Assembly: GCA_002478885.1 (NCBI GenBank)
Contig: DLKC01000016.1
Location: 1 to 46,989, forward strand
Origin: Chitinophagaceae bacterium UBA7600
Lineage (GTDB): Bacteria; Bacteroidota; Bacteroidia; Chitinophagales; Chitinophagaceae
Reading direction: 5' to 3'
Length of the DNA: 46,989 nucleotides
Below the pieces are notes generated by a model that did not search any database, was not told the origin of the DNA, and saw nothing but the letters and a program-made list of their open reading frames with translations. Of this stretch, positions 1 through 8,059 are shown one piece after another; within the stretch, counting starts at the first letter, position 1; every line of letters starts with the position of its first letter. A program made the position numbers and the translations under genes.

Positions 1-38
1 TAAAGAATAGTAAAATCAATAAAAAATAGTATTTCGCT

Positions 39-688
39 ATGAAAGATGAAATACTGGAATATTTATACAATAACGATACAGGGAATATATTGATTTACAT
101 GAATTCCTTTATGCCATTTTGCCACACAAAAATCAAGAAATAGTCGTACCCATTTTAGAACGAATAGGGAAAGACGATTTAGCACATTTTGAAGGTCAAA
201 TAAATAGAATTGGGAAAAATGATTACAAACTACCTGAATCAATAGTAAGAGGCAAAATAACTGGGTTTGGAAGAATTTATATTGAAAATTTAATTAAGCA
301 AAAAAGATTTGAATCATTGGTAGAAAAACAAGCGATATCAATCCTTGACACTAACGCATCTGTAATAAAAACCAATTTATCTACAAATAGGAATTATAAA
401 GACCAGCAAAAAACCACAAGATTATCGCTACAAATAGCGGTAATGGCTGTAATAGTAGCATTTCTTAGCTTTTTAGGAACTATTTACCAAGTATATATAT
501 CAATAGCACTACCGACCCAAGAGATAGAACAATTAGAGCAAAAGCTAACACAAGAGATAGACAGTCTGATGCAAATTCAGAAAAATTCCTCGAAAAATCT
601 TCCGATAAAAACGGATAATTTAGAAAAGAAAAATGCTTCTTTAACTGATTCCGTAACACCTACTCCAGTAACCAAAAGAGCCAAATGA
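39..688 (+). pseudogene. winged-helix-like plus transmembrane protein, apparently frameshifted
   Basis: An open frame from 74 to 688 has no good start codon of its own (first candidate is TTG at 119). An ATG at 39 opens another frame reading MKDEILEYLYNNDTG, which joins naturally to EYIDLHEFLYAILPHKNQ if one G is restored in the GGG run near 81-84. The joined protein of about 215 residues would have an N-terminal helical region resembling a winged helix, one strong transmembrane helix (IAVMAVIVAFLSFLGTIYQV) at roughly two thirds of its length, and a charged helical tail. I do not recognise a named family. The region is clearly richer in A+T than the genes that follow, suggesting acquired DNA. 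The frameshift could be a real lesion or a sequencing error in a homopolymer. Confidence 0.5.
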
Positions 689-999
689 GAATTTCGGAAA
701 ACCCTACTCTTTACTATACTTGTCCCTTATTGTATGTTGATACCCTTGCGTCGCACTCTTGTACTGAAAATCCTTAAGCGGCTTTTTTCTTTATCTCTTT
801 GTTGCATGTAGCACAAAAGAAATGCTATGACCCGCAAACATGCAGTGCACAATGACATCCATAAGCTCAGTACAAAAGTGGACAAGTACTTAGGCTGGGC
901 AATAGAGCAATTCATGCTGTTATGCTGAAGCCGCAGGTACAGCGGTACAGTCCAACACAGGCCATGCCGCCCCGGCATATTCTTTGTGTTCCTTCCGCT
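689..999. other. intergenic stretch with one partial dispersed repeat
   Basis: No credible gene is seen. It holds a core-only copy of the dispersed element at 746-765. A very degenerate possible partner lies near 885-905 (AGTACAAAAGTGGACAAG followed by GGCTGGGC). The end of the stretch has a small palindrome ATGCCG-CCC-CGGCAT at 962-976 just before the glycosidase. Confidence 0.6.
746..765 (-). repeat. dispersed element copy 1 (core only, class A)
   Basis: Contains TTGCGTCGCACTCTTGTACT, the reverse complement of the core. No AGCCSGGCT box is seen at the expected distance, so this copy is partial. Confidence 0.85.
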
Positions 1000-2316
1000 A
1001 TGATCAGAAAATTCATGTTTGCAACAGGCATAGAGAATAGTGTTCCGTTGATCAACAACGGGCGCAAGCGTGTAGATGAGATGGAAAAATGCGGCCATTA
1101 TAAACACTGGAAAAAAGACATCGACCTGGTAAAAGAAATGAATATACAGGTGCTGCGTTATGGCCCGCCTATCCACAAAACCTTTCTTGGTCCCGGTAAG
1201 TACGATTGGGAGTTTTCCGATACCGTATTCCGTTACATGCGCAGGCAGGAGATCATTCCGATAGTTGATCTTTGCCATTTTGGTGTGCCCGACTGGATAG
1301 GCAACTTTCAGAACAACGACTTCCCGGAACTGTTTGCCTCCTATGCAGCAGCCTTTGCCAAACGTTACCCCTGGGTGCAATTATACACACCCATCAACGA
1401 AATGTACATCTGCGCATTATTTTCCGCATATTATGGCTGGTGGAATGAACAGCTCACAACGGACAGGTCTTTTGTTACTGCGCTCAAGATAATTGTAAAA
1501 GCCAATGTGCTCGCCATGCAGGCCATACTGGAAATAAGGCCCGATGCGATTTTCATCCAGAGTGAATCATCAGAATACTACCACGCAGAAAACCCCAAAG
1601 CGATAAAACCCGCCGAGCTGATGAATGCAAGAAGGTTCCTGTCACTCGACCTGAATTATGGCAGGCAGGTGGAATCGGAGATGTATGAATACCTGATGGA
1701 CAATGGTATGACAAGAGAAGAATACCACTTCTTCCTTGACAACCAGTTGAAACGTTATTGCATCATGGGCAACGATTATTATGTAACCAATGAACACAGC
1801 GTTTCAGCCGATGGCAGCACCCGCGCCTCAGGCGAGATCTTCGGCTATAATGTCATCACATTGCAATACTACGACCGCTACCGCATCCCCGTAATGCACA
1901 CCGAAACCAACCTGGTGCAAGGCCCTTCCGGTAACGAAGCGGTGAATTGGTTATGGAAAGAATGGGCAAACGTGATCAGGGTGCGCAATGATGGCGTTCC
2001 GATTGTCGGGTTTACCTGGTATTCCCTGACTGACCAGGTCGACTGGGACAGTGCCCTGCGGGAAGACAACAACAATGTAAATCCATTGGGCTTGTACGAT
2101 CTCGACCGCAACATCAGACCTGTGGGCGAATCATACAAGCAACTCATCAATGAATGGCGGGAAGTGTTGCCTACCCAAAGCAATTGCCTGCATGTACCGG
2201 TCGTCCGTCCAGGTGCACACCGGATGGTTAAACAGGCCAACATTATAACACAGCACGACGAAAGAAACGATTCTACCACGAACAGCCTGTTACAGGCATC
2301 AAAGAAATCAACATGA
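1000..2316 (+). CDS. family 1 glycoside hydrolase-like protein (beta-glucosidase type)
   Basis: About 438 residues with a GH1 TIM-barrel pattern. The acid/base glutamate is in TPINEMY and the nucleophile glutamate is in VMHTETN, corresponding to the family's TxNEP and xTENG motifs. The WYSLTDQVDW segment near the end fits the aromatic sugar-binding region. GH1 enzymes cleave beta-linked glucose or galactose from small glucosides; the substrate here is unknown. There is no signal peptide, so it is probably cytoplasmic. The start at 1000 (MIRKFMFATGIENS) is chosen because the homologous part begins there; the frame is open upstream to an ATG at 922. Its stop overlaps the next start by ATGA, implying translational coupling with the dehydrogenase. 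The tail after HVPVV is charged and probably disordered. Confidence 0.85.
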   Translation: MIRKFMFATGIENSVPLINNGRKRVDEMEKCGHYKHWKKDIDLVKEMNIQVLRYGPPIHKTFLGPGKYDWEFSDTVFRYMRRQEIIPIVDLCHFGVPDWIGNFQNNDFPELFASYAAAFAKRYPWVQLYTPINEMYICALFSAYYGWWNEQLTTDRSFVTALKIIVKANVLAMQAILEIRPDAIFIQSESSEYYHAENPKAIKPAELMNARRFLSLDLNYGRQVESEMYEYLMDNGMTREEYHFFLDNQLKRYCIMGNDYYVTNEHSVSADGSTRASGEIFGYNVITLQYYDRYRIPVMHTETNLVQGPSGNEAVNWLWKEWANVIRVRNDGVPIVGFTWYSLTDQVDWDSALREDNNNVNPLGLYDLDRNIRPVGESYKQLINEWREVLPTQSNCLHVPVVRPGAHRMVKQANIITQHDERNDSTTNSLLQASKKST

Positions 2317-3050
2317 GATTTACCAACAGAACGGTGATCGTTACCGGTGCAGCCAGCGGTATTGGATTGGCCATCGCCCGCCGTTTCTGCGAAGAAGGCG
2401 CAAACACAGTATTGGCTGACCTGCATATGGATTTACTTGATAAAGCTGTTGAAGAATTAAGGCAGTACAGCAACGCAAAGCCATTACCGGTACAATGTGA
2501 TGTGAGCAGGGAAGAACAGGTAAGTGACACTGTTGCTGCCGCCCTGGCTCACTTTGGAACACTCGACATAATAGTCAACAACGCCGGCTTAATGATCTTC
2601 AAAAAACTGGAAGAGCATACCGCTGAAGACTGGATGCGTATCCTCGCAGTGGACCTGCTTGGCGCCTTTTATTTCATTAAACATGCCTTTCTCAATATGC
2701 CAAAAGGTGGCGCCATAGTGAACATCTCCAGCATACACGCCCTTGAAACAACGCCAATGGTTACGGGCTATGCTGCTGCCAAAGCCGCTGTGATTTCTCT
2801 TACCCGGTCCGCTGCAATTGAAGGTAAAGAGAAAGGGATACGGGTAAATGCCATTCTGCCCGGCGCGGTGGACACGCCGATGTTGTGGCAAAACCCCAAT
2901 ATAAAAGCCGGGCTGGAACAGGTGAACAAAGACAGCATCGGGAAACCCGAAGACATTGCCGCCGTGGCAGCCTTCCTGGCTTCAGATGAAGCTGCATTCG
3001 TACAGGGTGCTATGATAGAAGTGGATGGCGGAAGGTTGGACCGGCTGTAG
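2313..3050 (+). CDS. SDR-family oxidoreductase
   Basis: A 245-residue classical short-chain dehydrogenase/reductase. It has the nucleotide-binding motif TGAASGIG (residues 11-18), an aspartate after strand beta-2 (VLADLH, D36) that favours NAD over NADP, NNAG at 89-92, the catalytic serine in NISSIHA (139/140) and YAAAK with Y153 and K157. It starts inside the stop of the upstream GH1 gene (ATGA overlap), so the two are probably made together. Such pairs suggest oxidation or epimerisation of a sugar or sugar alcohol released by the glycosidase; that is inference and the substrate cannot be read from sequence. Confidence 0.88.
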   Translation: MRFTNRTVIVTGAASGIGLAIARRFCEEGANTVLADLHMDLLDKAVEELRQYSNAKPLPVQCDVSREEQVSDTVAAALAHFGTLDIIVNNAGLMIFKKLEEHTAEDWMRILAVDLLGAFYFIKHAFLNMPKGGAIVNISSIHALETTPMVTGYAAAKAAVISLTRSAAIEGKEKGIRVNAILPGAVDTPMLWQNPNIKAGLEQVNKDSIGKPEDIAAVAAFLASDEAAFVQGAMIEVDGGRLDRL

Positions 3051-3079
3051 TTTTGCATTTAGCCCGGCTATGGAGGCCA

Positions 3080-3131
3080 GCACAAGGGTGCGACGCAACA
3101 GGCGTTGCTACCAGTGCAGCAGCCCGGCTCC
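3080..3131 (+). repeat. dispersed element copy 2 (class A)
   Basis: Core GCACAAGGGTGCGACGCAAC, then 21 bases, then AGCCCGGCTCC. A second AGCCCGGCT lies on the other side at 3061-3069. It sits between the convergent ends of the SDR gene and hemL. Confidence 0.9.
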
Positions 3132-3167
3132 CAATGAGTTAAATACATTAGCTATCATCGATTCGCT

Positions 3168-4457
3168 TTAGAGGATGGCTTTAAGGCTATCGGCTGTTGC
3201 TTCTATGGTGTTGTCGAGATCTTCCCTGGTTAGTGCGTTATTGAGGAACCAGCTTTCAAAAGCGGAGGGCGGCAAATAAATGCCACGGTCAAGCATGGCA
3301 TGGAAATATTGCTTGAACAACTCGTTATTGGCTGAGGCTGCGCTCGCAAAATCCGTAACGGGATGATCACTGAAATGCACGCTGATCATCGACCCGAGAT
3401 GGTTGATCACATAAGGCGTTTGGGATGCTCTTAATACCTCGTCAAGGCCCTGTTTTAAATAGGCCGTTTTATCATCTAGTTCTTGCAGCAGTTCAGGTTG
3501 CTCCTTAAGAATGGACAGCAGTGTGTAACCGGCAATCATCGCGATCGGGTTGCCGCTGAGTGTGCCGGCCTGGTAAACACTGCCAAGTGGCGCAACCGAT
3601 TCCATAATATGTTGCTTACCACCAAATGCACCGACGGGCAGGCCAGCGCCAATTACTTTTCCGTAAGTAACAAGGTCGGCATTGATACCAAGTTTTTCCT
3701 GTGCGCCACCCAATGCAAGCCGGAAACCATTCATTACTTCGTCGAAGATGAAAACAATATTTTCTGCATCGCAGATCTTCCGGATACCTTCAAGAAAACC
3801 TGGCTGGGGAATAATGCAACCCATATTGCCTGCCACAGGCTCTACAATGATAGCAGCGACCTGGCCTTTGTTTTCGTCCACAAGCCTTTCAACGGCTGCA
3901 AGATCGTTGTAAGCGCAGGTGAGGGTGTCATTACTAACTCCGGCTGTTACACCGGGAACGGTTTGAATATTAAGGGTGGCTAATCCGCTGCCGGCCTTTA
4001 CCAAAAAGGAATCGGCATGGCCATGATAACAGCCCTCAAACTTGATGATCTTGTTCCTGCCGGTATAACCACGCGCAACGCGGATAGCGCTCATACATGC
4101 TTCGGTACCACTGCTTACCATTCTTAGCAGGTCAACATTGGGCGCCATACTTTTGATGAGTTCTGCCATCTTAATTTCCAGCTCTGTTGGCGCGCCATAA
4201 GAAGTGGAATAAACGGCCTGTTCCTGTATGGCTTTTACCACAGGCTCATATGCATGGCCGAGTATCATGGGGCCCCAGGAAGCGATATAGTCGATATACC
4301 GGTTATCATCTGCATCATAGAGATACGCCCCCTTAGCGTGGTTGATAAATAACGGCGTGCCGCCTACACTTTTAAATGCTCTTACAGGAGAGTTGACCCC
4401 GCCCGGTATAGATTGCTGTGCGCGGGAAAACAGTTGGATGCTTTTGGAAATATTCAT
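3168..4457 (-). CDS. hemL: glutamate-1-semialdehyde 2,1-aminomutase
   Basis: About 429 residues, the usual length. It converts glutamate-1-semialdehyde into 5-aminolevulinate, the second step of the C5 heme pathway, using PLP. The N terminus SIPGGVNSPVRAFKSVGG is diagnostic of the family, VSSGTEACMSAIRVARG is the PLP phosphate-binding region, IFDEVMNGFR carries the PLP-contacting aspartate, and YGKVIGAGLPVGAFGG carries the Schiff-base lysine. The start at 4457 (MNISKSIQLF) is preferred over an in-frame ATG at 4472, because those extra five codons derive from a tandem GTGAATGGTCAATG repeat. It is the last gene of the minus-strand heme cluster, separated from yciI by a decayed gene. Confidence 0.95.
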   Translation of the reverse strand: MNISKSIQLFSRAQQSIPGGVNSPVRAFKSVGGTPLFINHAKGAYLYDADDNRYIDYIASWGPMILGHAYEPVVKAIQEQAVYSTSYGAPTELEIKMAELIKSMAPNVDLLRMVSSGTEACMSAIRVARGYTGRNKIIKFEGCYHGHADSFLVKAGSGLATLNIQTVPGVTAGVSNDTLTCAYNDLAAVERLVDENKGQVAAIIVEPVAGNMGCIIPQPGFLEGIRKICDAENIVFIFDEVMNGFRLALGGAQEKLGINADLVTYGKVIGAGLPVGAFGGKQHIMESVAPLGSVYQAGTLSGNPIAMIAGYTLLSILKEQPELLQELDDKTAYLKQGLDEVLRASQTPYVINHLGSMISVHFSDHPVTDFASAASANNELFKQYFHAMLDRGIYLPPSAFESWFLNNALTREDLDNTIEATADSLKAIL

Positions 4458-4460
4458 ATC

Positions 4461-4488
4461 GTGAATGGTCAATGGTGAATGGTCAATG
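4461..4488. repeat. tandem 14-bp repeat
   Basis: Two perfect copies of GTGAATGGTCAATG. The same motif recurs in degenerate form at 4909-4926 (other flank of the adjacent pseudogene) and at 42651-42671. Confidence 0.85.
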
Positions 4489-4848
4489 ATGAACCGCCTG
4501 AATCGATTAAACCGGTCAATATCTTAAATGTTCTGATCATCGTTTCACCAAGATTATCGAATGTATAATTGTCTAAATAATTTACTTCTTTTGCAATATC
4601 AAGTGCGGCATCAATTTCTATTACCGAACCCCTGGCAACTTCATAATATCTTTTCTTTCATTTTCCGATTTACGCGACGCTCATTCTGCAATATTAAGAT
4701 GGACGGATAACGCCGCTCTTCTTATTTGTGATACCATTCCAAATTTCTCATCAGGAGGGAAAGTTTTTGTAAGCTTGTAACATTCCAGGACAAAAGCTTT
4801 TGAAAATCCATATACGTCTGGTTTTTGGTGGTTGAGTTGAAGAAACAT
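4469..4848 (-). pseudogene. decayed four-helix-bundle (S23/IVS-type) protein gene, copy 1
   Basis: The intact part reads MFLQLNHQKPDVYGFSKAFV and then QIRRAALSVHLNIAE, the hallmark of the S23 ribosomal-IVS / four-helix-bundle family, which has QIRRAAVSVxxNIAEG. The expected glycine codon GGA is TGA here (4681-4683). Further on, one A is missing from an A run (forward strand TTTT at 4651-4654). After correcting both, the frame continues as SRKSENERKRYYEVARGSVIEID and on through DIAKEVNYLDNYTFDNLGETM to a stop at 4469, giving a normal length of about 126 residues. It lies between yciI and hemL in the same orientation and is bracketed by GTGAATGG-type repeats. Confidence 0.85.
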
Positions 4849-4936
4849 GGCATTGGCTTTTAATGATGAATAATAAACAAAACACCAAATCATCAATGTT
4901 TTTGCAAGTTTATTCACCATTCACCATTGCGTCCCC

Positions 4937-5233
4937 TCATCCTTCTTCCCCCACAAACTCATCCCATCCTTTTACCTTTTTGGTTGCTTTAAATTCGATA
5001 ATGCGGTAATCTGCAAGGTCCAGTTGTTTTAGCGGGTCTTCTGACAATATTTCTTCAAGGCGTTTGGTATTATAAGCTTTGGCGAAGATTAGTCCGCCGT
5101 CGCGTGGTTCCTTGCGACCCGAAGCAAGGAAGTGGCCCGACCGGTAATACTTCTCTAAAAAGTCGATATGCGCATTCATGTTGGCATCGATCGTTTCTGT
5201 GGGCACCTTGTAGGTTAATTCAATGATAAACAT
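4937..5233 (-). CDS. YciI-like family protein
   Basis: A 98-residue protein of the YCII/ferredoxin-like fold (alpha+beta barrel dimer family). Visible family features are the N-terminal strand MFIIELTYKVP, the helix with HIDFLEKYYRSGHFLASGRK containing the conserved histidine, the following PRDGGLIFA strand, and the late DPLKQLDLADYRIIEF segment. The biochemical role of the family is largely unknown; some members are thought to be small enzymes or ligand-binding proteins. It sits inside the heme cluster between hemB and hemL, 96 bases from hemB, but nothing in the sequence shows a heme role. Confidence 0.85.
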   Translation of the reverse strand: MFIIELTYKVPTETIDANMNAHIDFLEKYYRSGHFLASGRKEPRDGGLIFAKAYNTKRLEEILSEDPLKQLDLADYRIIEFKATKKVKGWDEFVGEEG

Positions 5234-5268
5234 ATGTATCGGTTTTGTTCAGTAGTATGGTTGCAGTT

Positions 5269-5310
5269 GAAGTGTGCGACGCAACGAAGCTCAATAGCAG
5301 CAATACCGGT
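5269..5310 (+). repeat. dispersed element copy 3 (class A, degenerate tail)
   Basis: Core AAGTGTGCGACGCAAC is intact but the distal box is reduced to TACCGGTGA. Lies between hemB and yciI. Confidence 0.8.
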
Positions 5311-5329
5311 GAGTACATAAAAATAAAAC

Positions 5330-6304
5330 TTAACCAAGCAATCTTACCGCGTCCCTGGCGAAATAGGTGGCGATAAGGTCTGCCCCTGCGCGCTTCATGG
5401 AAGTAAGCGTTTCGATGATGGCCTTGTCCTCGTTAATCCAGCCCATTTTAGCGGCGGCTTTGACCATGGCATATTCCCCGCTGATATTATACGCGCTCAC
5501 CGGAACCTGCACCGCATTCTTTACTTCGCGGATAATATCAAGATAAGCCAACGCAGGTTTTACCATGACTATATCAGCACCTTCTTCCACATCCATCACT
5601 GTTTCTTTAATGGCTTCGATGCGGTTGGCAAAATTCATCTGGTAGGTTTTCTTATCGCCGAAACCGGGGGCGCTGTCGAGTGCATCGCGGAAAGGGCCAT
5701 AAAAACAAGAAGCATATTTTGCACTATAAGCCATGATACCTGTTTTGCTGAAGCCACTCTCTTCAAGCCCTTCCCGAATGGCGCCGATGCGGCCGTCCAT
5801 CATATCACTGGGCGCAACAAAGTCGGCGCCGGCAATGGCGTGGCTTACACTCATCTTTACCAGTGCATCAACGGTTTCATCGTTTACAATCTCGCCGTCT
5901 TTTACAATGCCGTCGTGGCCGTATGACGAGTAAGGATCAAGCGCAACATCGGTCATCACAACCATTCCGGGGCATGCATCCTTGATGGCTTTGATGCTGC
6001 GTTGCATCAGGCCATCGGCGTTCCACGCTTCTTTGCCGGTATTGTCTTTCCAATCGTCTTTGCACTTAATAAAAAGCAGCACACACTTTAGTCCCATGCT
6101 CCACAATTCTTTTACTTCCTTTACGGTAACATCTAAACTATTGCGGTAATAGCCGGGCATGGACGCGATCTCTGTCTTTATATTTTCACCCTCATCAATA
6201 AATAGCGGGACAATAAAGTCGTTTGCTGTAAGGGTGGTTTCACTCACCAGGCTTCTTATCGCCGGCGTTGCTCTTAATATTCTGTTTCTTCTTTGGAGGT
6301 ACAT
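5330..6304 (-). CDS. hemB: delta-aminolevulinic acid dehydratase (porphobilinogen synthase)
   Basis: About 324 residues. It condenses two 5-aminolevulinate molecules into porphobilinogen. Both active-site lysines are visible, in MAYSAKYASCFYGPFRDA and in DIVMVKPALAYLDI. The metal-site loop reads DVALDPYSSYGHDG: the zinc-ligand cysteines of the zinc-dependent class are replaced by Ala/Asp/Tyr-type residues, which is the pattern of the zinc-independent, magnesium-stimulated class. The start at 6304 (MYLQRRNRILRATPAIR) matches the family; an in-frame ATG at 6355 adds a low-complexity leader from an AATCTCAAATC-type repeat. Member of the minus-strand heme cluster. Confidence 0.95.
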   Translation of the reverse strand: MYLQRRNRILRATPAIRSLVSETTLTANDFIVPLFIDEGENIKTEIASMPGYYRNSLDVTVKEVKELWSMGLKCVLLFIKCKDDWKDNTGKEAWNADGLMQRSIKAIKDACPGMVVMTDVALDPYSSYGHDGIVKDGEIVNDETVDALVKMSVSHAIAGADFVAPSDMMDGRIGAIREGLEESGFSKTGIMAYSAKYASCFYGPFRDALDSAPGFGDKKTYQMNFANRIEAIKETVMDVEEGADIVMVKPALAYLDIIREVKNAVQVPVSAYNISGEYAMVKAAAKMGWINEDKAIIETLTSMKRAGADLIATYFARDAVRLLG

Positions 6305-6389
6305 AGGTGATTTCTGATTTTGAGATTTGGTGATTGTGGGGTTAAGAAAAAGCATCTTCTTTATTCCAAAAATCAGCCAATCTGATTAT

Positions 6390-6767
6390 TTACGATTTTT
6401 TGATATCCGCACATGGTGCATGTCTGTTCCTTTTGGCAGTGATATCAGGCGCATTGAAAATACACCCTAGTTCATTTGCTTCTTTTATCAGCAAATCAAG
6501 TTCTGTGGCAACTGACAGTTTAGCTTCTTTTGAGACCTCCAACCAACATAACGAGCTTCTTCGAGTACAATTTCCACTTTGTAAATAAAATCACCAGTGG
6601 ATTTTCCCCTGCAGGCTGCCCGGTAATTTGCCCCCAACTGATCCGGCCGATCTTATTAATTGCTTTGCCGTTTCAAATCCTGCCACTGTTCTTGGAAAAC
6701 TGCCGCAAAGTTTTATCACCTCAATATGAAAACGTTTCGCGCGTTGTTGTAATTCAAACTTTGTCAT
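6390..6767 (-). pseudogene. decayed four-helix-bundle (S23/IVS-type) protein gene, copy 2
   Basis: The 5' part reads MTKFELQQRAKRFHIEVIKL, then TAKQLIRSAGSVG, then breaks frame at a G5 run (forward CCCCC at 6631-6635) where one G is in excess. In the shifted frame it continues as ANYRAACRGKSTGDFIYKVE and IVLEEARY, and after a second shift near 6548-6556 as CWLEVSKEAKLSVATELDLL and IKEANELGCIFNAPD to a stop at 6390. QLIRSAxSVGANYRAA is the signature of another four-helix-bundle subfamily, distinct from copy 1. The gene lies between hemF and hemB in cluster orientation. At least two frameshifts make it nonfunctional as sequenced. Confidence 0.85.
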
Positions 6768-6821
6768 AATCGGTATTTTGTGATAAGATACAAACAATCA
6801 CAAAATTCCGAAATTCCAAAA

Positions 6822-7742
6822 TCAGCAATTCGCTATCCATTCCCTCGGGTGCAAACAAGCCTGCAACAATTTATCTTCTTCGCTTCCCGCCACAGGTTGG
6901 TAGCCGTATTCAAAGCGAACAGTTGGCGGCAGGCTCATCAGTATGCTTTCGGTGCGGCCATTTGTTTTTAACCCAAAGAGGGTACCGCGGTCATGTACCA
7001 GGTTGAATTCCACATAGCGCCCCCTTCTTATTTCCTGCCAATGCTTTTGCCCCCCTGTGTAGGCAAGCCCTTTTCTGTTGTTGGCGATGGGTATATAAGC
7101 ATCCATAAAAGCGTAGCCGCAGGCTTTTGCAAAGTTCATCCAAAACATTACATCTTTTTGCGCATCGGGTCTTTTATGATCGTAGAAGATGCCGCCAATG
7201 CCACGCCGTTCATTATCGCGGTGGCGGTTGACAAAATAATCATCACAGGTTTTTTTGAACTCAGGATAGAAGGACACATCGAATTTATCGCATGCATTTT
7301 TATACACTCGATGAAAATGTATGGCATCTGCTTCAAACAAATAATAAGGTGTAAGATCAGTGCCGCCACCGAACCAGCGATCGGTCAATTCACCCTGCGC
7401 ATCATAAAGCTCGAACATGCGGTAATTGCAGTGAACGGTGGGTACCAGCGGACTCTTTGGATGAATGACCAGGCTTAGTCCGCAGGCAAACCATTTTTCG
7501 CCGCTAATCTTAAGTTGTGTGCGCATGGTGTCGGTAACATCGCCAAACACCACCGAAGTATTCACGCCGCCTTTTTCAAAAACAGCGCCATCGGCTATTA
7601 CCCGCGTAATACCTCCGCCGCCTTCCCCGCGCGACCATTTGTCTTCAATAAATGTGGCTTTGCCATCGCAGGTTTCCAGCGATGTGCAAATATCATTTTG
7701 TAGCTGATGAATAAAACCGATCCACTGCTCTTTAATGTTCAT
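6822..7742 (-). CDS. hemF: oxygen-dependent coproporphyrinogen III oxidase
   Basis: About 306 residues. It decarboxylates coproporphyrinogen III to protoporphyrinogen IX using O2, implying that the organism makes heme aerobically. Recognisable family blocks are RGEGGGGITRVIADGAVFEK, the FACGLSLVIHPKSPLVPTVH core strand, RWFGGGTDLTPYY, DEYFVNRHR-like DDYFVNRHRDNERRGIGG and the C-terminal FEYGYQPVAGSEE. The start at 7742 (MNIKEQWIGFIHQL) fits the family better than the upstream ATG at 7763. It follows hemE across a 317-base gap that contains a dispersed repeat, so co-transcription across that gap is uncertain. Confidence 0.95.
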   Translation of the reverse strand: MNIKEQWIGFIHQLQNDICTSLETCDGKATFIEDKWSRGEGGGGITRVIADGAVFEKGGVNTSVVFGDVTDTMRTQLKISGEKWFACGLSLVIHPKSPLVPTVHCNYRMFELYDAQGELTDRWFGGGTDLTPYYLFEADAIHFHRVYKNACDKFDVSFYPEFKKTCDDYFVNRHRDNERRGIGGIFYDHKRPDAQKDVMFWMNFAKACGYAFMDAYIPIANNRKGLAYTGGQKHWQEIRRGRYVEFNLVHDRGTLFGLKTNGRTESILMSLPPTVRFEYGYQPVAGSEEDKLLQACLHPREWIANC

Positions 7743-8059
7743 TGATGCAAATTTCAAATGCAAAAATCAGCGCAATGGCTGTTAAAAAAACATGATGAAT
7801 GTCAGCCGCTGCAACTATTACAAAGGCATGACTTTTATGAGGCAAACTGCAGTGCAAATGGCATGCTCCGTTGTACTGTAGTGCCCCCTTATCCGGCATC
7901 ACGCTCTTGTGCCTTCGGAACTACATTCGTCAACCGTGATCTGTGAGACGTGAGATTTCTTGTTTGTCATCTAGCGTTTTACGTTGATGCATTGTCGTAT
8001 GCAGTACAAGAGTGCGACGCAACGAAGTTTAACAGTATTGGCAAAGCCGGGCTCCAGGT
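7743..8059. other. intergenic stretch within the heme cluster
   Basis: Between hemE and hemF (both minus strand). It contains dispersed element copy 4 and a short GTGAGACGTGAGA low-complexity motif near 7945. No gene is seen. Confidence 0.6.
8001..8055 (+). repeat. dispersed element copy 4 (class A, complete)
   Basis: GCAGTACAAGAGTGCGACGC then AAC, a 21-base variable spacer, and AGCCGGGCTCC. One of the best-preserved copies, adjacent to the 3' end of hemE. Confidence 0.95.

Noticed and set aside
727..1380. A 217-codon open frame on the minus strand
   Set aside because: It lies opposite the GH1 gene, starts inside it and ends in a dispersed repeat. Its translation resembles no family.
1878..2530. 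Minus-strand open frames over the GH1/SDR junction
   Set aside because: They overlap strongly supported plus-strand genes with catalytic motifs and show no motifs themselves.
4469..4920. The 79-codon frame 4681-4920 as a functional short protein
   Set aside because: The conserved family sequence continues past its stop in the same and then a shifted frame, so it is a truncated remnant and not a complete gene.
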